From Oscillospiraceae bacterium (GTDB lineage: Bacteria; Bacillota; Clostridia; Oscillospirales; QAMX01), in assembly GCA_015067675.1 (NCBI GenBank), contig SVMB01000036.1, positions 1 to 32,352 of the forward strand: a DNA stretch of 32,352 nucleotides, in the 5' to 3' direction. The notes under the pieces were generated by a model that was not told the origin of the DNA, did not search any database, and saw nothing but the letters and a program-made list of their open reading frames with translations. This document shows, piece after piece, positions 24,498 through 31,646 of the stretch; positions within the stretch are counted from its first letter, which is position 1, and each line of letters starts with the position of its first letter. Position numbers and translations under genes: made by a program.

Positions 24498-24800
24498 GAC
24501 GGGTTCTGTCGTGGCTTGCGACTAGGGAACTCGCAGAGTTCCCGCGTCGCTCGACGGTGGTATAAAAGAAAGTGCCGTCAAAAGTACAGCTTTTCGATTT
24601 ATATTTTTATTTTGTCATCCGCTGTTTCGCTTTATCTGTCATTCTGTTATTGCGGAGCTGTGGGAAGGACGAGGGACTACTCGCCCCTCTTTGGACCCCC
24701 GCAAGGGTCCAAAGGACCCTTGACCCTTTTTCGTGTGCCACGTTTAGAAAGTATTGCATTTGTTGATCGTTTTTGCATTTCATTGATACACTTTTATTCG
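24498..24800 (+). repeat. dispersed intergenic repeat, copy A
   Basis: This copy fills most of the mnmE-mnmG gap. Modules shared with copies B and C, in order, are a head with GACGGGTTC and GTGGCTTGCGACT, and a TCGAC/GGTATA segment. An AT-rich centre (TTTCGATTTATATTTTT, CTGTCATTCTGTTA) follows, then CGCAAGGG and the hairpin CAAGGGTCC-AAA-GGACCCTTG (24702-24722). The tail is TCGTGTGCCACG and TTGCATTT. A copy-specific hairpin GGGAACTC-GCA-GAGTTCCC lies near 24524-24542. Reading frames through it are not genes. Ends are approximate. Besides this repeat nothing else is seen in 24440-24810. Confidence 0.8.
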
Positions 24801-24810
24801 GAGAGTTCAT

Positions 24811-26712
24811 ATGCGTTACGAAGCCGGAACTTTTGACATTGCGGTCGTCGGTGCGGGTCACGCCGGCATCGAAGCGGCCCTCGCCGCTGCCCGTCTGGGC
24901 ATGAAGACCCTTTGTTTCACCATCAACCTCGACGCCATCGGCAACATGCCCTGCAATCCCGCCATCGGCGGTACCGCCAAGGGTCATCTTGTCCGTGAAA
25001 TCGACGCCCTCGGCGGCGAAATGGCCCGTGCGGCCGACGCTACCTGCATCCAGTACCGTATGCTCAACCGCGGCAAGGGTCCCGCTGTCTACAGCTTACG
25101 TGCCCAGGCCGACCGTGCAGCCTACCGGCTCTACATGAAGCATGCCCTGGAAAAGCAGGAGAATCTCATCCTCAAGCAGGCCGAGATTGTCGAGCTGCTC
25201 ACCGAGCCCGGTGAGGATGGCCGCGAGGCCATCACAGGCGTGGTCACGAAAATCGGTGCGATTTATCGTGTAAAGGCGGCGATTCTCTGCTCCGGCACCT
25301 ATCTGCAGGGACGCATCATCATCGGTGACGCAGTCTACGAGGGCGGCCCCGACGGCATGTACGCCGCCAAGGGGTTAACGGACAGTCTCGATCGGCTGGG
25401 ACTCTCCATGCGCCGGTTCAAGACCGGCACGCCTGCCCGCGTCAACCGCCGCAGCATCAACTTTGAAGGGCTCTCCGTCCAGCCCGGCGAGGACGACGTG
25501 GTGCCGTTCTCATTTGACACGCCCGAGCTTCCCGAAAACCGCGCGGTATGCTGGATGACTCACACGACCCAGGAAACCCATGAGATCATCCGCCGCAATC
25601 TGCACCGCTCGCCGCTCTTCGGCGGCGTCATCGAGGGTGTGGGCCCGCGCTACTGCCCGTCCATCGAGGACAAGGTGGTACGCTTTGCCGACAAGGAACG
25701 TCATTCGCTGTTTCTGGAGCCGATGGGTCTGGACACGGAGGAGATGTACATTCAGGGTATGTCCTCGTCGATGCCGGAGGACGTGCAGCTGGAAATGATG
25801 CGCAGCGTCCCGGGACTGGAAAACGTCGAGGTTATGCGCCCGGCGTACGCCATAGAATATGACTGTCTGGATCCGCTGGAGCTGGACGCGACGCTGGAAA
25901 CCCACAAGGTTTCCGGTCTTTACGGCGCGGGACAGTTCAACGGCACCTCCGGTTACGAAGAGGCGGCGGCGCAGGGGCTGATCGCGGGCATCAACGCGGT
26001 TATGAAGCTGCAAGGCCGTGAGCCGCTGATTCTCTCGCGCTCTGACGCCTACATCGGCACGCTCATCGACGATCTGGTGACGAAGGGCACCAACGAACCC
26101 TACCGCATGATGACGTCGCGGGCTGAGTACCGGCTGCTTCTGCGGCAGGACAACGCCGACTGGCGGCTTTCGGCTTACGGTCACAGAGTGGGGCTTGTGT
26201 CCGACGAGCGTCACGAGGCGGTGCTGGAGAAGTACCGGCAGGTGGAGGAAGAAAAGGCGCGCATCGAGCGCACGGTGATCCCGCCGTGCGGGGAGCTGGC
26301 GGCGCTGCTGGAGTCCGCCGGCAGCACGCCTGTGTCCACAGGCATCAAGCTGGGAGCGCTTCTGCGCCGTCCCGAGCTGAGCTACGAAAAGCTCGCCGTC
26401 GTGGACAAGAACCGTCCCGACCTGCCCCGTGCGGTCTGGGAGGAAGCGGAGATTCAGATCCGCTACGACGGCTACATCCGCCGTCAGGAGTCGCAGGTGG
26501 AGCAGCTCAAGAAACTGGAAAGCCGGAAGCTGCCCGAGGACTGGGACTACAACGCCATGGAAGGGCTTCGCATTGAGGCGCGGCAGAAGCTGTCAAAGCA
26601 GCGTCCCGCCAGTCTCGGGCAGGCGATGCGCATTTCGGGCGTCAGCCCCGCCGATGTGGCGGTTTTGATGATTGCTCTGGAAGAAAAGAGGGGAAGTCAT
26701 GGAAACAATTGA
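24811..26712 (+). CDS. mnmG: tRNA uridine-5-carboxymethylaminomethyl(34) synthesis enzyme MnmG
   Basis: This 633-aa FAD enzyme has a dinucleotide-binding [17 protein letters not shown] (14-30) and the GidA motifs [22 protein letters not shown] and [22 protein letters not shown]-terminal helical MnmE-binding domain ends with the [12 protein letters not shown] segment. Together with MnmE it modifies U34 of certain tRNAs using FAD and methylene-tetrahydrofolate. Length is normal for the family. ATG 24811 is preceded by CGGAGAG. The 3' end overlaps rsmG by 14 nt, as is usual. Read-through from mnmE would have to cross repeat copy A. Confidence 0.98.
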   Translation: MRYEAGTFDIAVVGAGHAGIEAALAAARLGMKTLCFTINLDAIGNMPCNPAIGGTAKGHLVREIDALGGEMARAADATCIQYRMLNRGKGPAVYSLRAQADRAAYRLYMKHALEKQENLILKQAEIVELLTEPGEDGREAITGVVTKIGAIYRVKAAILCSGTYLQGRIIIGDAVYEGGPDGMYAAKGLTDSLDRLGLSMRRFKTGTPARVNRRSINFEGLSVQPGEDDVVPFSFDTPELPENRAVCWMTHTTQETHEIIRRNLHRSPLFGGVIEGVGPRYCPSIEDKVVRFADKERHSLFLEPMGLDTEEMYIQGMSSSMPEDVQLEMMRSVPGLENVEVMRPAYAIEYDCLDPLELDATLETHKVSGLYGAGQFNGTSGYEEAAAQGLIAGINAVMKLQGREPLILSRSDAYIGTLIDDLVTKGTNEPYRMMTSRAEYRLLLRQDNADWRLSAYGHRVGLVSDERHEAVLEKYRQVEEEKARIERTVIPPCGELAALLESAGSTPVSTGIKLGALLRRPELSYEKLAVVDKNRPDLPRAVWEEAEIQIRYDGYIRRQESQVEQLKKLESRKLPEDWDYNAMEGLRIEARQKLSKQRPASLGQAMRISGVSPADVAVLMIALEEKRGSHGNN

Positions 26713-27394
26713 ACTGCTGCGGCAGGGAATGGCCGAATACGGCCTTGATACGGCGTCGGCCGAGGGGCTGATGACCTATCTGGACGCGATGCTTGCCAAA
26801 AACGAGGTGATGAACCTCACGGCGATCCGCGATCCGGAGGAAGCGGTGAAGCTGCACCTGCTGGATGCGCTGTCGCTGCTGACAGACTTCGATTTCAAGG
26901 GAAAATCCGTCATCGACGTGGGCTGCGGCGCGGGACTCCCCGGTATGCCGCTGCGCATTGCCGAGCCCTCGGTTAACCTGACGCTTCTGGACGCGACCGG
27001 CAAGAAAATTGCCTTTCTGCAGGAATGCTGCGACGCGATGGGGCTTTCAAATGTGACCTGTCTGCACGCGAGAGCCGAGGAAACCGGTATGCGGGAGTGC
27101 TTTGACGTGGCGGTGAGCCGCGCCGTGGCGCAGCTTAACGTGCTTTCCGAGCTCTGTCTGCCGTTTGTGAAGATCGGCGGCTGGTTCTGCGCGATGAAGG
27201 CCGTGGCCAGTCAGGAAGAGGTAGACACCGCCATGAGCGCGATCAAAAAGCTCGGCGGACGGCTCGACCGGCAGGTGGATGTGAAGATCCCCGGCACCGA
27301 CGTGGTGCACAGGCTTGTGTGGATTGAGAAGATCGCCCCCACGCCTGCTGCCTATCCGCGCCGGTATGCCAAGATCAAAGCCTCTCCCCTGTGA
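26699..27394 (+). CDS. rsmG: 16S rRNA (guanine527-N7)-methyltransferase RsmG
   Basis: This 231-aa class I SAM methyltransferase has motif [13 protein letters not shown] (71-82), [12 protein letters not shown] and a late [24 protein letters not shown] segment typical of GidB/RsmG. It methylates N7 of G527 in 16S rRNA; loss gives low-level streptomycin resistance in other bacteria. ATG 26699 has GAGGGGAAG upstream and overlaps the end of mnmG; an earlier in-frame start at 26672 is unlikely. In many Firmicutes parA/parB or noc follow; here chromate-type transporter genes follow after 21 nt. Confidence 0.97.
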   Translation: METIELLRQGMAEYGLDTASAEGLMTYLDAMLAKNEVMNLTAIRDPEEAVKLHLLDALSLLTDFDFKGKSVIDVGCGAGLPGMPLRIAEPSVNLTLLDATGKKIAFLQECCDAMGLSNVTCLHARAEETGMRECFDVAVSRAVAQLNVLSELCLPFVKIGGWFCAMKAVASQEEVDTAMSAIKKLGGRLDRQVDVKIPGTDVVHRLVWIEKIAPTPAAYPRRYAKIKASPL

Positions 27395-27415
27395 TGAGTG
27401 AAAGGAGGATATCCT

Positions 27416-27979
27416 GTGAACGCATATCTTGATCTATACACGAGCTTTTTCCGCATCGGCGCCTTTACCTTCGGCGGCGGCTACGCGATGCTGCCGATGA
27501 TCCAGAAGGAGATCGTGGAAAAGCACAAGTGGGCCTCTGACGAGGAAGTCATGGACTACTTCGCCGTGGCGCAGTGTACTCCCGGCGTCATCTCCGTCAA
27601 CTGTGCTACCTTTGTCGGCACCAAGGTCAAGGGCGCCCTGGGCGCGGCGGCTGCCACCTTCGGCGTCATCTCCCCGCCGCTGATCATCATCTCGATCATC
27701 GCCCTGGTACTGCAGAGTTTTGCGGATCTTCCTGTGGTGCAGCATGCCTTCAACGGCATCCGTGTGGCGGTTTGCGTGCTGATTCTCAACGCGGTCATCA
27801 AGCTGTGGAAGTCAAACATCAAAAAAGCGCTGCACATCATCGTTTTCGGCGTGGCGTTTGTGATTATGTTCTTAGTAAAGCTGTCCCCGATCTTCTACGT
27901 GGTTGTGGCGGCGATTGTGGGCATTCTCGACTGTGTGATTGCACGGAATCAGGGCAGAAAGGCAGGTAAGGACGCATGA
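27416..27979 (+). CDS. chromate-type (CHR) transporter, first half
   Basis: This 187-aa membrane protein is one CHR domain: FFRIGAFTFGGGYAMLPMIQ at the N-terminus, CTPGVISVNCATFVG in the centre and four to six hydrophobic helices. Short-chain CHR proteins work as pairs encoded side by side, with the partner immediately downstream (ATGA overlap). The family is named for chromate efflux, but most members' natural anion is unknown. Start GTG 27416 has AAAGGAGG 7 nt upstream and is preferred over GTG 27398, which lies before the ribosome site. It probably belongs to the mnmG-rsmG transcript. Confidence 0.9.
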   Translation: MNAYLDLYTSFFRIGAFTFGGGYAMLPMIQKEIVEKHKWASDEEVMDYFAVAQCTPGVISVNCATFVGTKVKGALGAAAATFGVISPPLIIISIIALVLQSFADLPVVQHAFNGIRVAVCVLILNAVIKLWKSNIKKALHIIVFGVAFVIMFLVKLSPIFYVVVAAIVGILDCVIARNQGRKAGKDA

Positions 27980-28539
27980 CGTATGTACTGCTTTTTTGGG
28001 AATTTCTCAAAGTCGGTCTGTTCGCCGTAGGCGGCGGCCTTGCCACCATCCCCTTCCTGCAGGAGATGACGACCCGATACGATTGGTTTGACACGGCGAT
28101 GTTGGCTAACATGATCGCGGTGGGCGAGTCCACGCCAGGCCCCATCGGCGTCAACGTGGCGACCTACGCCGGCATTACCGCCGGCGGCATCCCCGGCGGC
28201 TTTGTGGCGACATTTGCCCTGACGCTGCCGTCTTATCTGATTATCCTCGTCGTTGCGCGGATTCTGCAGAAGTTCCGTTCCAACTTCTACGTCAACGCGG
28301 CTTTTTCCGGCATTCGTCCGGTGGTCACGGCGCTGATTGCCTATGCCGGATGGGGCATGGTGGAGCTGTCGCTGGTGGATCTGGGTGCATTTGAGACGGG
28401 CGGTCTGCTGTCTGTGTTTTTATGGCCGCAGCTTGTACTGTTCGGCGTGTTGTTCTTTGTGAGCCGGAAGTGGAAGAAGCTGCATCCGATTGCGTTGATT
28501 GCGATTGCCGCGGTTGTCGGCATCGTGCTGAAACTGTAA
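27976..28539 (+). CDS. chromate-type (CHR) transporter, second half
   Basis: This 187-aa protein is the sister CHR half: FLKVGLFAVGGGLATIPFLQ near the N-terminus and STPGPIGVNVATYAG in the centre, with hydrophobic helices to the end. Its ATG overlaps the stop of the first half (ATGA), giving translational coupling and equal amounts. The two halves are thought to sit in opposite membrane orientations. The pair is complete; no linked regulator is seen. Confidence 0.9.
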   Translation: MTYVLLFWEFLKVGLFAVGGGLATIPFLQEMTTRYDWFDTAMLANMIAVGESTPGPIGVNVATYAGITAGGIPGGFVATFALTLPSYLIILVVARILQKFRSNFYVNAAFSGIRPVVTALIAYAGWGMVELSLVDLGAFETGGLLSVFLWPQLVLFGVLFFVSRKWKKLHPIALIAIAAVVGIVLKL

Positions 28540-28552
28540 GGAGCGAATTGGA

Positions 28553-29053
28553 ATGGCAAATGCAAAATCGAGTGCCGGTGGAGCCAAGACCAATGCCATG
28601 CGGCTTTTGGAGCAGGCGGGGATTGCATTCCGGGCATATGAGTATCCGGCGGACGATCCTGCGCAGACGGCGGTTGACGTAGCGGAGGCGGTGGGACTGC
28701 CGCCGGAGCAGGTGTTCAAGACGCTGACGGTGAGAGGCGAGAAGCGGGGTGTGATGGTATTCTGCATTCCGTCGAACGCGAGTCTGGATCTGAAGAAAGC
28801 TGCGAGTGTGGCGAAGGATAAGAAGATAGAGATGCTGCCGCTCAAGGAGCTGCTGCCGGTGACGGGGTATATTCATGGTGGATGTTCGCCCATCGGGCAG
28901 AAGAAGAAGTATCCGACGTTCATTGATGAGACGTGTATACTGTTTGATGAGATCACGGTGAGTGCGGGCATGAGAGGCTGCCAGATACTGGTGAACGTGG
29001 ATGAGCTGGTGAGCTTCACAGAAGCCACAGTGGCCGACGTAATCAGTGAGTAG
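28553..29053 (+). CDS. ybaK: YbaK/EbsC-family Cys-tRNA(Pro) deacylase
   Basis: This 166-aa protein has the YbaK fold markers: KTNAMRLLEQAGIAF at the start, the conserved lysine in QVFKTLTV, and the GYIHGGCSPIGQKK loop. Family members hydrolyse Cys-tRNA(Pro) made in error by prolyl-tRNA synthetase. AAGGAG lies at 28540-28545, a few bases after the CHR stop, so it is probably co-transcribed with the transporter. The 3' end runs directly into repeat copy B. Confidence 0.93.
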   Translation: MANAKSSAGGAKTNAMRLLEQAGIAFRAYEYPADDPAQTAVDVAEAVGLPPEQVFKTLTVRGEKRGVMVFCIPSNASLDLKKAASVAKDKKIEMLPLKELLPVTGYIHGGCSPIGQKKKYPTFIDETCILFDEITVSAGMRGCQILVNVDELVSFTEATVADVISE

Positions 29054-29054
29054 A

Positions 29055-29338
29055 CGAAATGCAATACCGAATCACGAAATGCAGTGATTGCTAAGCGTGG
29101 CACACGGAAAAGGGTCAAGGGTGCTTTGCACCCTTGCGAGGGTTGAAGGGGCGAGCAGCCCCTGGACGATCCCGTATCGGCGATGCAGCAGAATAAAAGA
29201 TGAAGCGGTTCCCGTATCGGCAAATAAAAAATGAAAAAAACAGAAACCTTGCCGCTTGATCGTATTTCCTGCTGTACCAACGTCGAATCGCAAGTATAAC
29301 GAGCGATGAGCCACTATTGAACCCGTCTCCTGTTATAC
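29055..29338 (-). repeat. dispersed intergenic repeat, copy B (inverted)
   Basis: Read on the minus strand it has the same module order as copies A and C. First comes the head GACGGGTTC, GTGGCTCATCGCTCG and GCGATTCGACG. The centre is AT-rich, then GGGATCGTCCAGGGGCTGC and the hairpin CAAGGGTGC-AAA-GCACCCTTG (29116-29136). The tail is GTGTGCCACGCTTAGCAAT and TTGCATTTCG. It begins at the ybaK stop codon and faces copy C head to head. The centre differs most. Ends are approximate. Confidence 0.8.
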
Positions 29339-29353
29339 CAAGTTAAAAGTCAG

Positions 29354-29416
29354 AACCCGTATTCTGTGAAATGTGAGCCTTGCAGAGGCCGATACGCAGA
29401 ATACGGGTTCGTTTTT
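29354..29416 (+). terminator. large hairpin with U-tract between inverted repeats
   Basis: AACCCGTATTCTG (29354-29366) pairs perfectly with CAGAATACGGGTT (29397-29409), followed by CGTTTTTTG. The 30-nt loop contains a small GCCT/AGGC hairpin. It can terminate transcripts from ybaK and the CHR genes, but the long structured loop is unusual for a simple terminator. No gene is seen in 29417-29509. Confidence 0.75.
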
Positions 29417-29509
29417 TGCACTTTTTGGGGGAATTTTACGTTATTTTAGGGTGATCTTGCGTTCTTTGGGATATTTTTGCGCCGAAGGCGGGATAAGTAT
29501 GAAAGCCAA

Positions 29510-29812
29510 GTACGCCGGATACGGTCGAAAACGTGGCTCACGACTCACTTCGCTTGTCGTTCGACGTGGGTATGACAGAAGATACGATCAAAAGTATAGC
29601 TTTCCGATTTATATTTTTGTTTTTTGCCGTCCTCTATCCGCTTCCTCTGTCATTCTGTCACTGCACCATATGGGATCGTCCAGGGGCTGCTCGCCCCTTC
29701 AACCCCCGCAAGGGTGCAAAGCACCCTTGACCCGTTTTCGTGTGCCACGCTTAGCAATGACTGCATTTCATGGTTCGGTATTGCATTTTATCGGATACCA
29801 TTACAAATTCCG
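29510..29812 (+). repeat. dispersed intergenic repeat, copy C
   Basis: Modules in order are GTGGCTCACGACTC, GTTCGACGTGGGTATGACAG, and the AT-rich centre with TTTCCGATTTATATTTTT and CTCTGTCATTCTGTCACTG. Then come GGGATCGTCCAGGGGCTGC, the hairpin CAAGGGTGC-AAA-GCACCCTTG (29709-29729) and the tail GTGTGCCACGCTTAGCAATG with two TGCATTT boxes. It ends just before the amidohydrolase promoter. Ends are approximate. Confidence 0.8.
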
Positions 29813-29822
29813 CTGATTATGC

Positions 29823-29850
29823 TTGCACTTTCCTGATTTTGCATTATAAT
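29823..29850 (+). promoter_or_regulatory. promoter of the amidohydrolase gene
   Basis: TTGCAC (29823-29828), a 16-bp spacer and TATAAT (29845-29850), with AAAGGAG at 29857-29863 and ATG at 29875. The leader is very short. Confidence 0.7.
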
Positions 29851-29874
29851 GGAATCAAAGGAGCGTGAGTTACT

Positions 29875-30765
29875 ATGAAAAAAATCGATATCCACTGCCA
29901 CGTCGTGGCCTTCCCCCAATATATGGCCAAGCGTCCTGACGGCAATCACTTCCTCACCGTCGAAGAACAGCTCTCCGTCCACGAACGCGTTAACGTCGAA
30001 AAGGGCGTCCTCCTCCCTGTCGTCGCCCCGGAAGCTTTCCATACCCTCATGACCAATCAGGAAGCCAAAATGGTCGCCGACAAGTACCCCGACCGCTTTA
30101 CCTGGTTCTGCAACGTCGATCCCCGTATGGCCTCCTACAGCGAAAAAACCGACCTCAGCTGGTTCCTCAACCAGTACAAGGAAATGGGCGCGCAGGGTCT
30201 CGGCGAACTCACTACCCCCCTCGACGCCGACTCTCCCATGATGGATAACCTCTTCACCCACTGTGAAGCCTGCTCCCTCCCCGTGCTCTTTCATATCGCT
30301 CCCCAGCACGGCGGCGCCTACGGCATCGTCGATGAACTCGGCCTGCCCCGTCTTGAGCGTATGGTGAAGAAGCATCATGACCTCAAGTTTATCGGCCATT
30401 CCACCGCTTTCTGGTCCGAACTCTCCGAGGGCTGCACTCAGGAAACCCGCAACACCTACCCCAAGGGCAAGGTCGTTGAGGGGCGTCTGCCCAAGCTCCT
30501 GCGTGAGTACGGCAATCTCTACTGCGATCTCTCCGCCGGCTCCGGTTCCAACGCCATGATGCGCGACCCTGAGTACGCCGCAAAGTTCATGGAGGAGTTC
30601 TCCGACCGTATCTTCTACGGCATCGACTCCTGCACCTACGACCGCGATACCTTCCCCTACACGTTTGACGCCTGGCTGACGAAGATGGTGGAGGATAAGA
30701 TGCTGTCGCAGGAAACTTATGAGAAGATCATCCGTAAGAACGCGGAGAAGATTCTCGGTATCTGA
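29875..30765 (+). CDS. amidohydrolase family (Amidohydrolase_2/ACMSD-like) metal enzyme
   Basis: This 296-aa TIM-barrel hydrolase has the metal-binding HxH at H7/H9 (KKIDIHCH) and further histidines H140 (VLFHIAP) and H175 (FIGHST). A late aspartate D251 (FYGIDS) is the expected catalytic residue, and the C-terminal KIIRKNAEKILGI is typical of the superfamily. Members include decarboxylases and hydrolases of aromatic or cyclic acids; the substrate cannot be named. It has its own promoter and terminator, so it is a single-gene unit. The first three quarters use mainly C-ending codons, while the last 100 nt shift to G-ending ones. It lies directly after repeat copy C. Confidence 0.85.
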   Translation: MKKIDIHCHVVAFPQYMAKRPDGNHFLTVEEQLSVHERVNVEKGVLLPVVAPEAFHTLMTNQEAKMVADKYPDRFTWFCNVDPRMASYSEKTDLSWFLNQYKEMGAQGLGELTTPLDADSPMMDNLFTHCEACSLPVLFHIAPQHGGAYGIVDELGLPRLERMVKKHHDLKFIGHSTAFWSELSEGCTQETRNTYPKGKVVEGRLPKLLREYGNLYCDLSAGSGSNAMMRDPEYAAKFMEEFSDRIFYGIDSCTYDRDTFPYTFDAWLTKMVEDKMLSQETYEKIIRKNAEKILGI

Positions 30766-30779
30766 GTGTGAAAAGAATG

Positions 30780-30812
30780 ACGCCGCCGCAGACTGTCTGC
30801 GGCGGCGTTTTT
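30780..30812 (+). terminator. terminator of the amidohydrolase gene
   Basis: ACGCCGCCGCAGA (30780-30792), loop CTG, TCTGCGGCGGCGT (30796-30808), then TTTTG: a perfect 13-bp stem. Confidence 0.93.
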
Positions 30813-30834
30813 GTGGTGTGAAATGATCTAAAAC

Positions 30835-31569
30835 TTACAGTTTCACGTCGGCCACGGCCTTGTGGGCGGCATTCTGGCCGAGGATGAACTCATCTTCGCT
30901 CATCTCGACGTTCACGTCGCGGAAGGTATTGCCAACACAGGACATGCCGGTGAGCGTCTCAAACCAGGTGCAGCCCAGGGTGTAGCAGCCAAGACCGGGA
31001 GAGGCGTGGGAGCCGTCGGCATGGATGACCTCGGCGCCCATGCGCAGCAGGTTCTGCATGGCCTCGCCGCAGGGGATGATCTTCGCGGCGTCGATGGCCT
31101 CGGCAGCTCTGGCGTAGGCATCGGTCAGGCGCTCGTACATCTGATACTGGTGGTCGATCTCCACGTTTTCCAGATGCTTGCCGCCCTCGGCATAGGCCCA
31201 GGTCTGGTGGATAACCAGCTTTGCCTTGGGCTGATAGTCGCGGACGTACTGGGCAAGCTCGGAGATATAGGGCTCGAAGGTTTCAAAGTCAAAGCTGAAG
31301 CGGCTGGCCTGCTGCAGGGTGATGTAGTCCCACTGATCGGCGCGCAGAGCCTCGCGGATGGAGACCTTGAAGCCGGTGGAAAAGCCGTTGACGTGCAGAC
31401 CATAGGCGCGGTCGTCGTCGAGCATGTTCTGGTAATGGGTGTAGAGCGGGCAGCCGCCGATGAAGAGGTTGACGCACTTGAGATCAACACCGGCAGCACG
31501 GGCGATCTGGTGCAGATAGGTCATGGCGTTATTGGAAAAGCTGTTGCCGATGGCAAGAACCTTTATCAT
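30835..31569 (-). CDS. DUF4886/SGNH-like hydrolase, paralogue 1
   Basis: This 244-aa protein has an SGNH-like start, VLAIGNSFSNNA (likely nucleophile S10), a middle WDYITLQQAS block and a late DGSHAS motif (D185, H188) matching the Asp-x-x-His of SGNH/GDSL esterases. The DUF4886 family is thought to be carbohydrate-esterase-like, but the function is not established. No signal peptide is seen, so it is probably cytoplasmic. It lies 77 nt downstream of a close paralogue on the same strand (about 85% identical), the product of a tandem duplication. Start ATG 31569 has GGAGGA upstream. Six cysteines are visible (C32, C40, C167, C195, C200, C211). Confidence 0.85.
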   Translation of the reverse strand: MIKVLAIGNSFSNNAMTYLHQIARAAGVDLKCVNLFIGGCPLYTHYQNMLDDDRAYGLHVNGFSTGFKVSIREALRADQWDYITLQQASRFSFDFETFEPYISELAQYVRDYQPKAKLVIHQTWAYAEGGKHLENVEIDHQYQMYERLTDAYARAAEAIDAAKIIPCGEAMQNLLRMGAEVIHADGSHASPGLGCYTLGCTWFETLTGMSCVGNTFRDVNVEMSEDEFILGQNAAHKAVADVKL

Positions 31570-31646
31570 ACTACAATTCCTCCGGTATTTCTTCTTTGCG
31601 TGCTGGATTTGACAGTGTTCGGGCGATTTTTGGTCGGAATGTGAAC

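Noticed and set aside
24396-24836. Reading frame through repeat copy A, with look-alike frames in copies B (28873-29280, minus) and C (29373-29816) sharing a GCSPLQPPQGCKAPLT-like string
   Set aside because: The shared peptide comes from the conserved DNA repeat. The frames start and end at unrelated points, lack ribosome sites, overlap real genes and change in the AT-rich centre. Database entries of this kind are likely spurious.
29510-29812. Insertion sequence with transposase
   Set aside because: No transposase motifs or terminal inverted repeats were found; the element is treated as a noncoding repeat.
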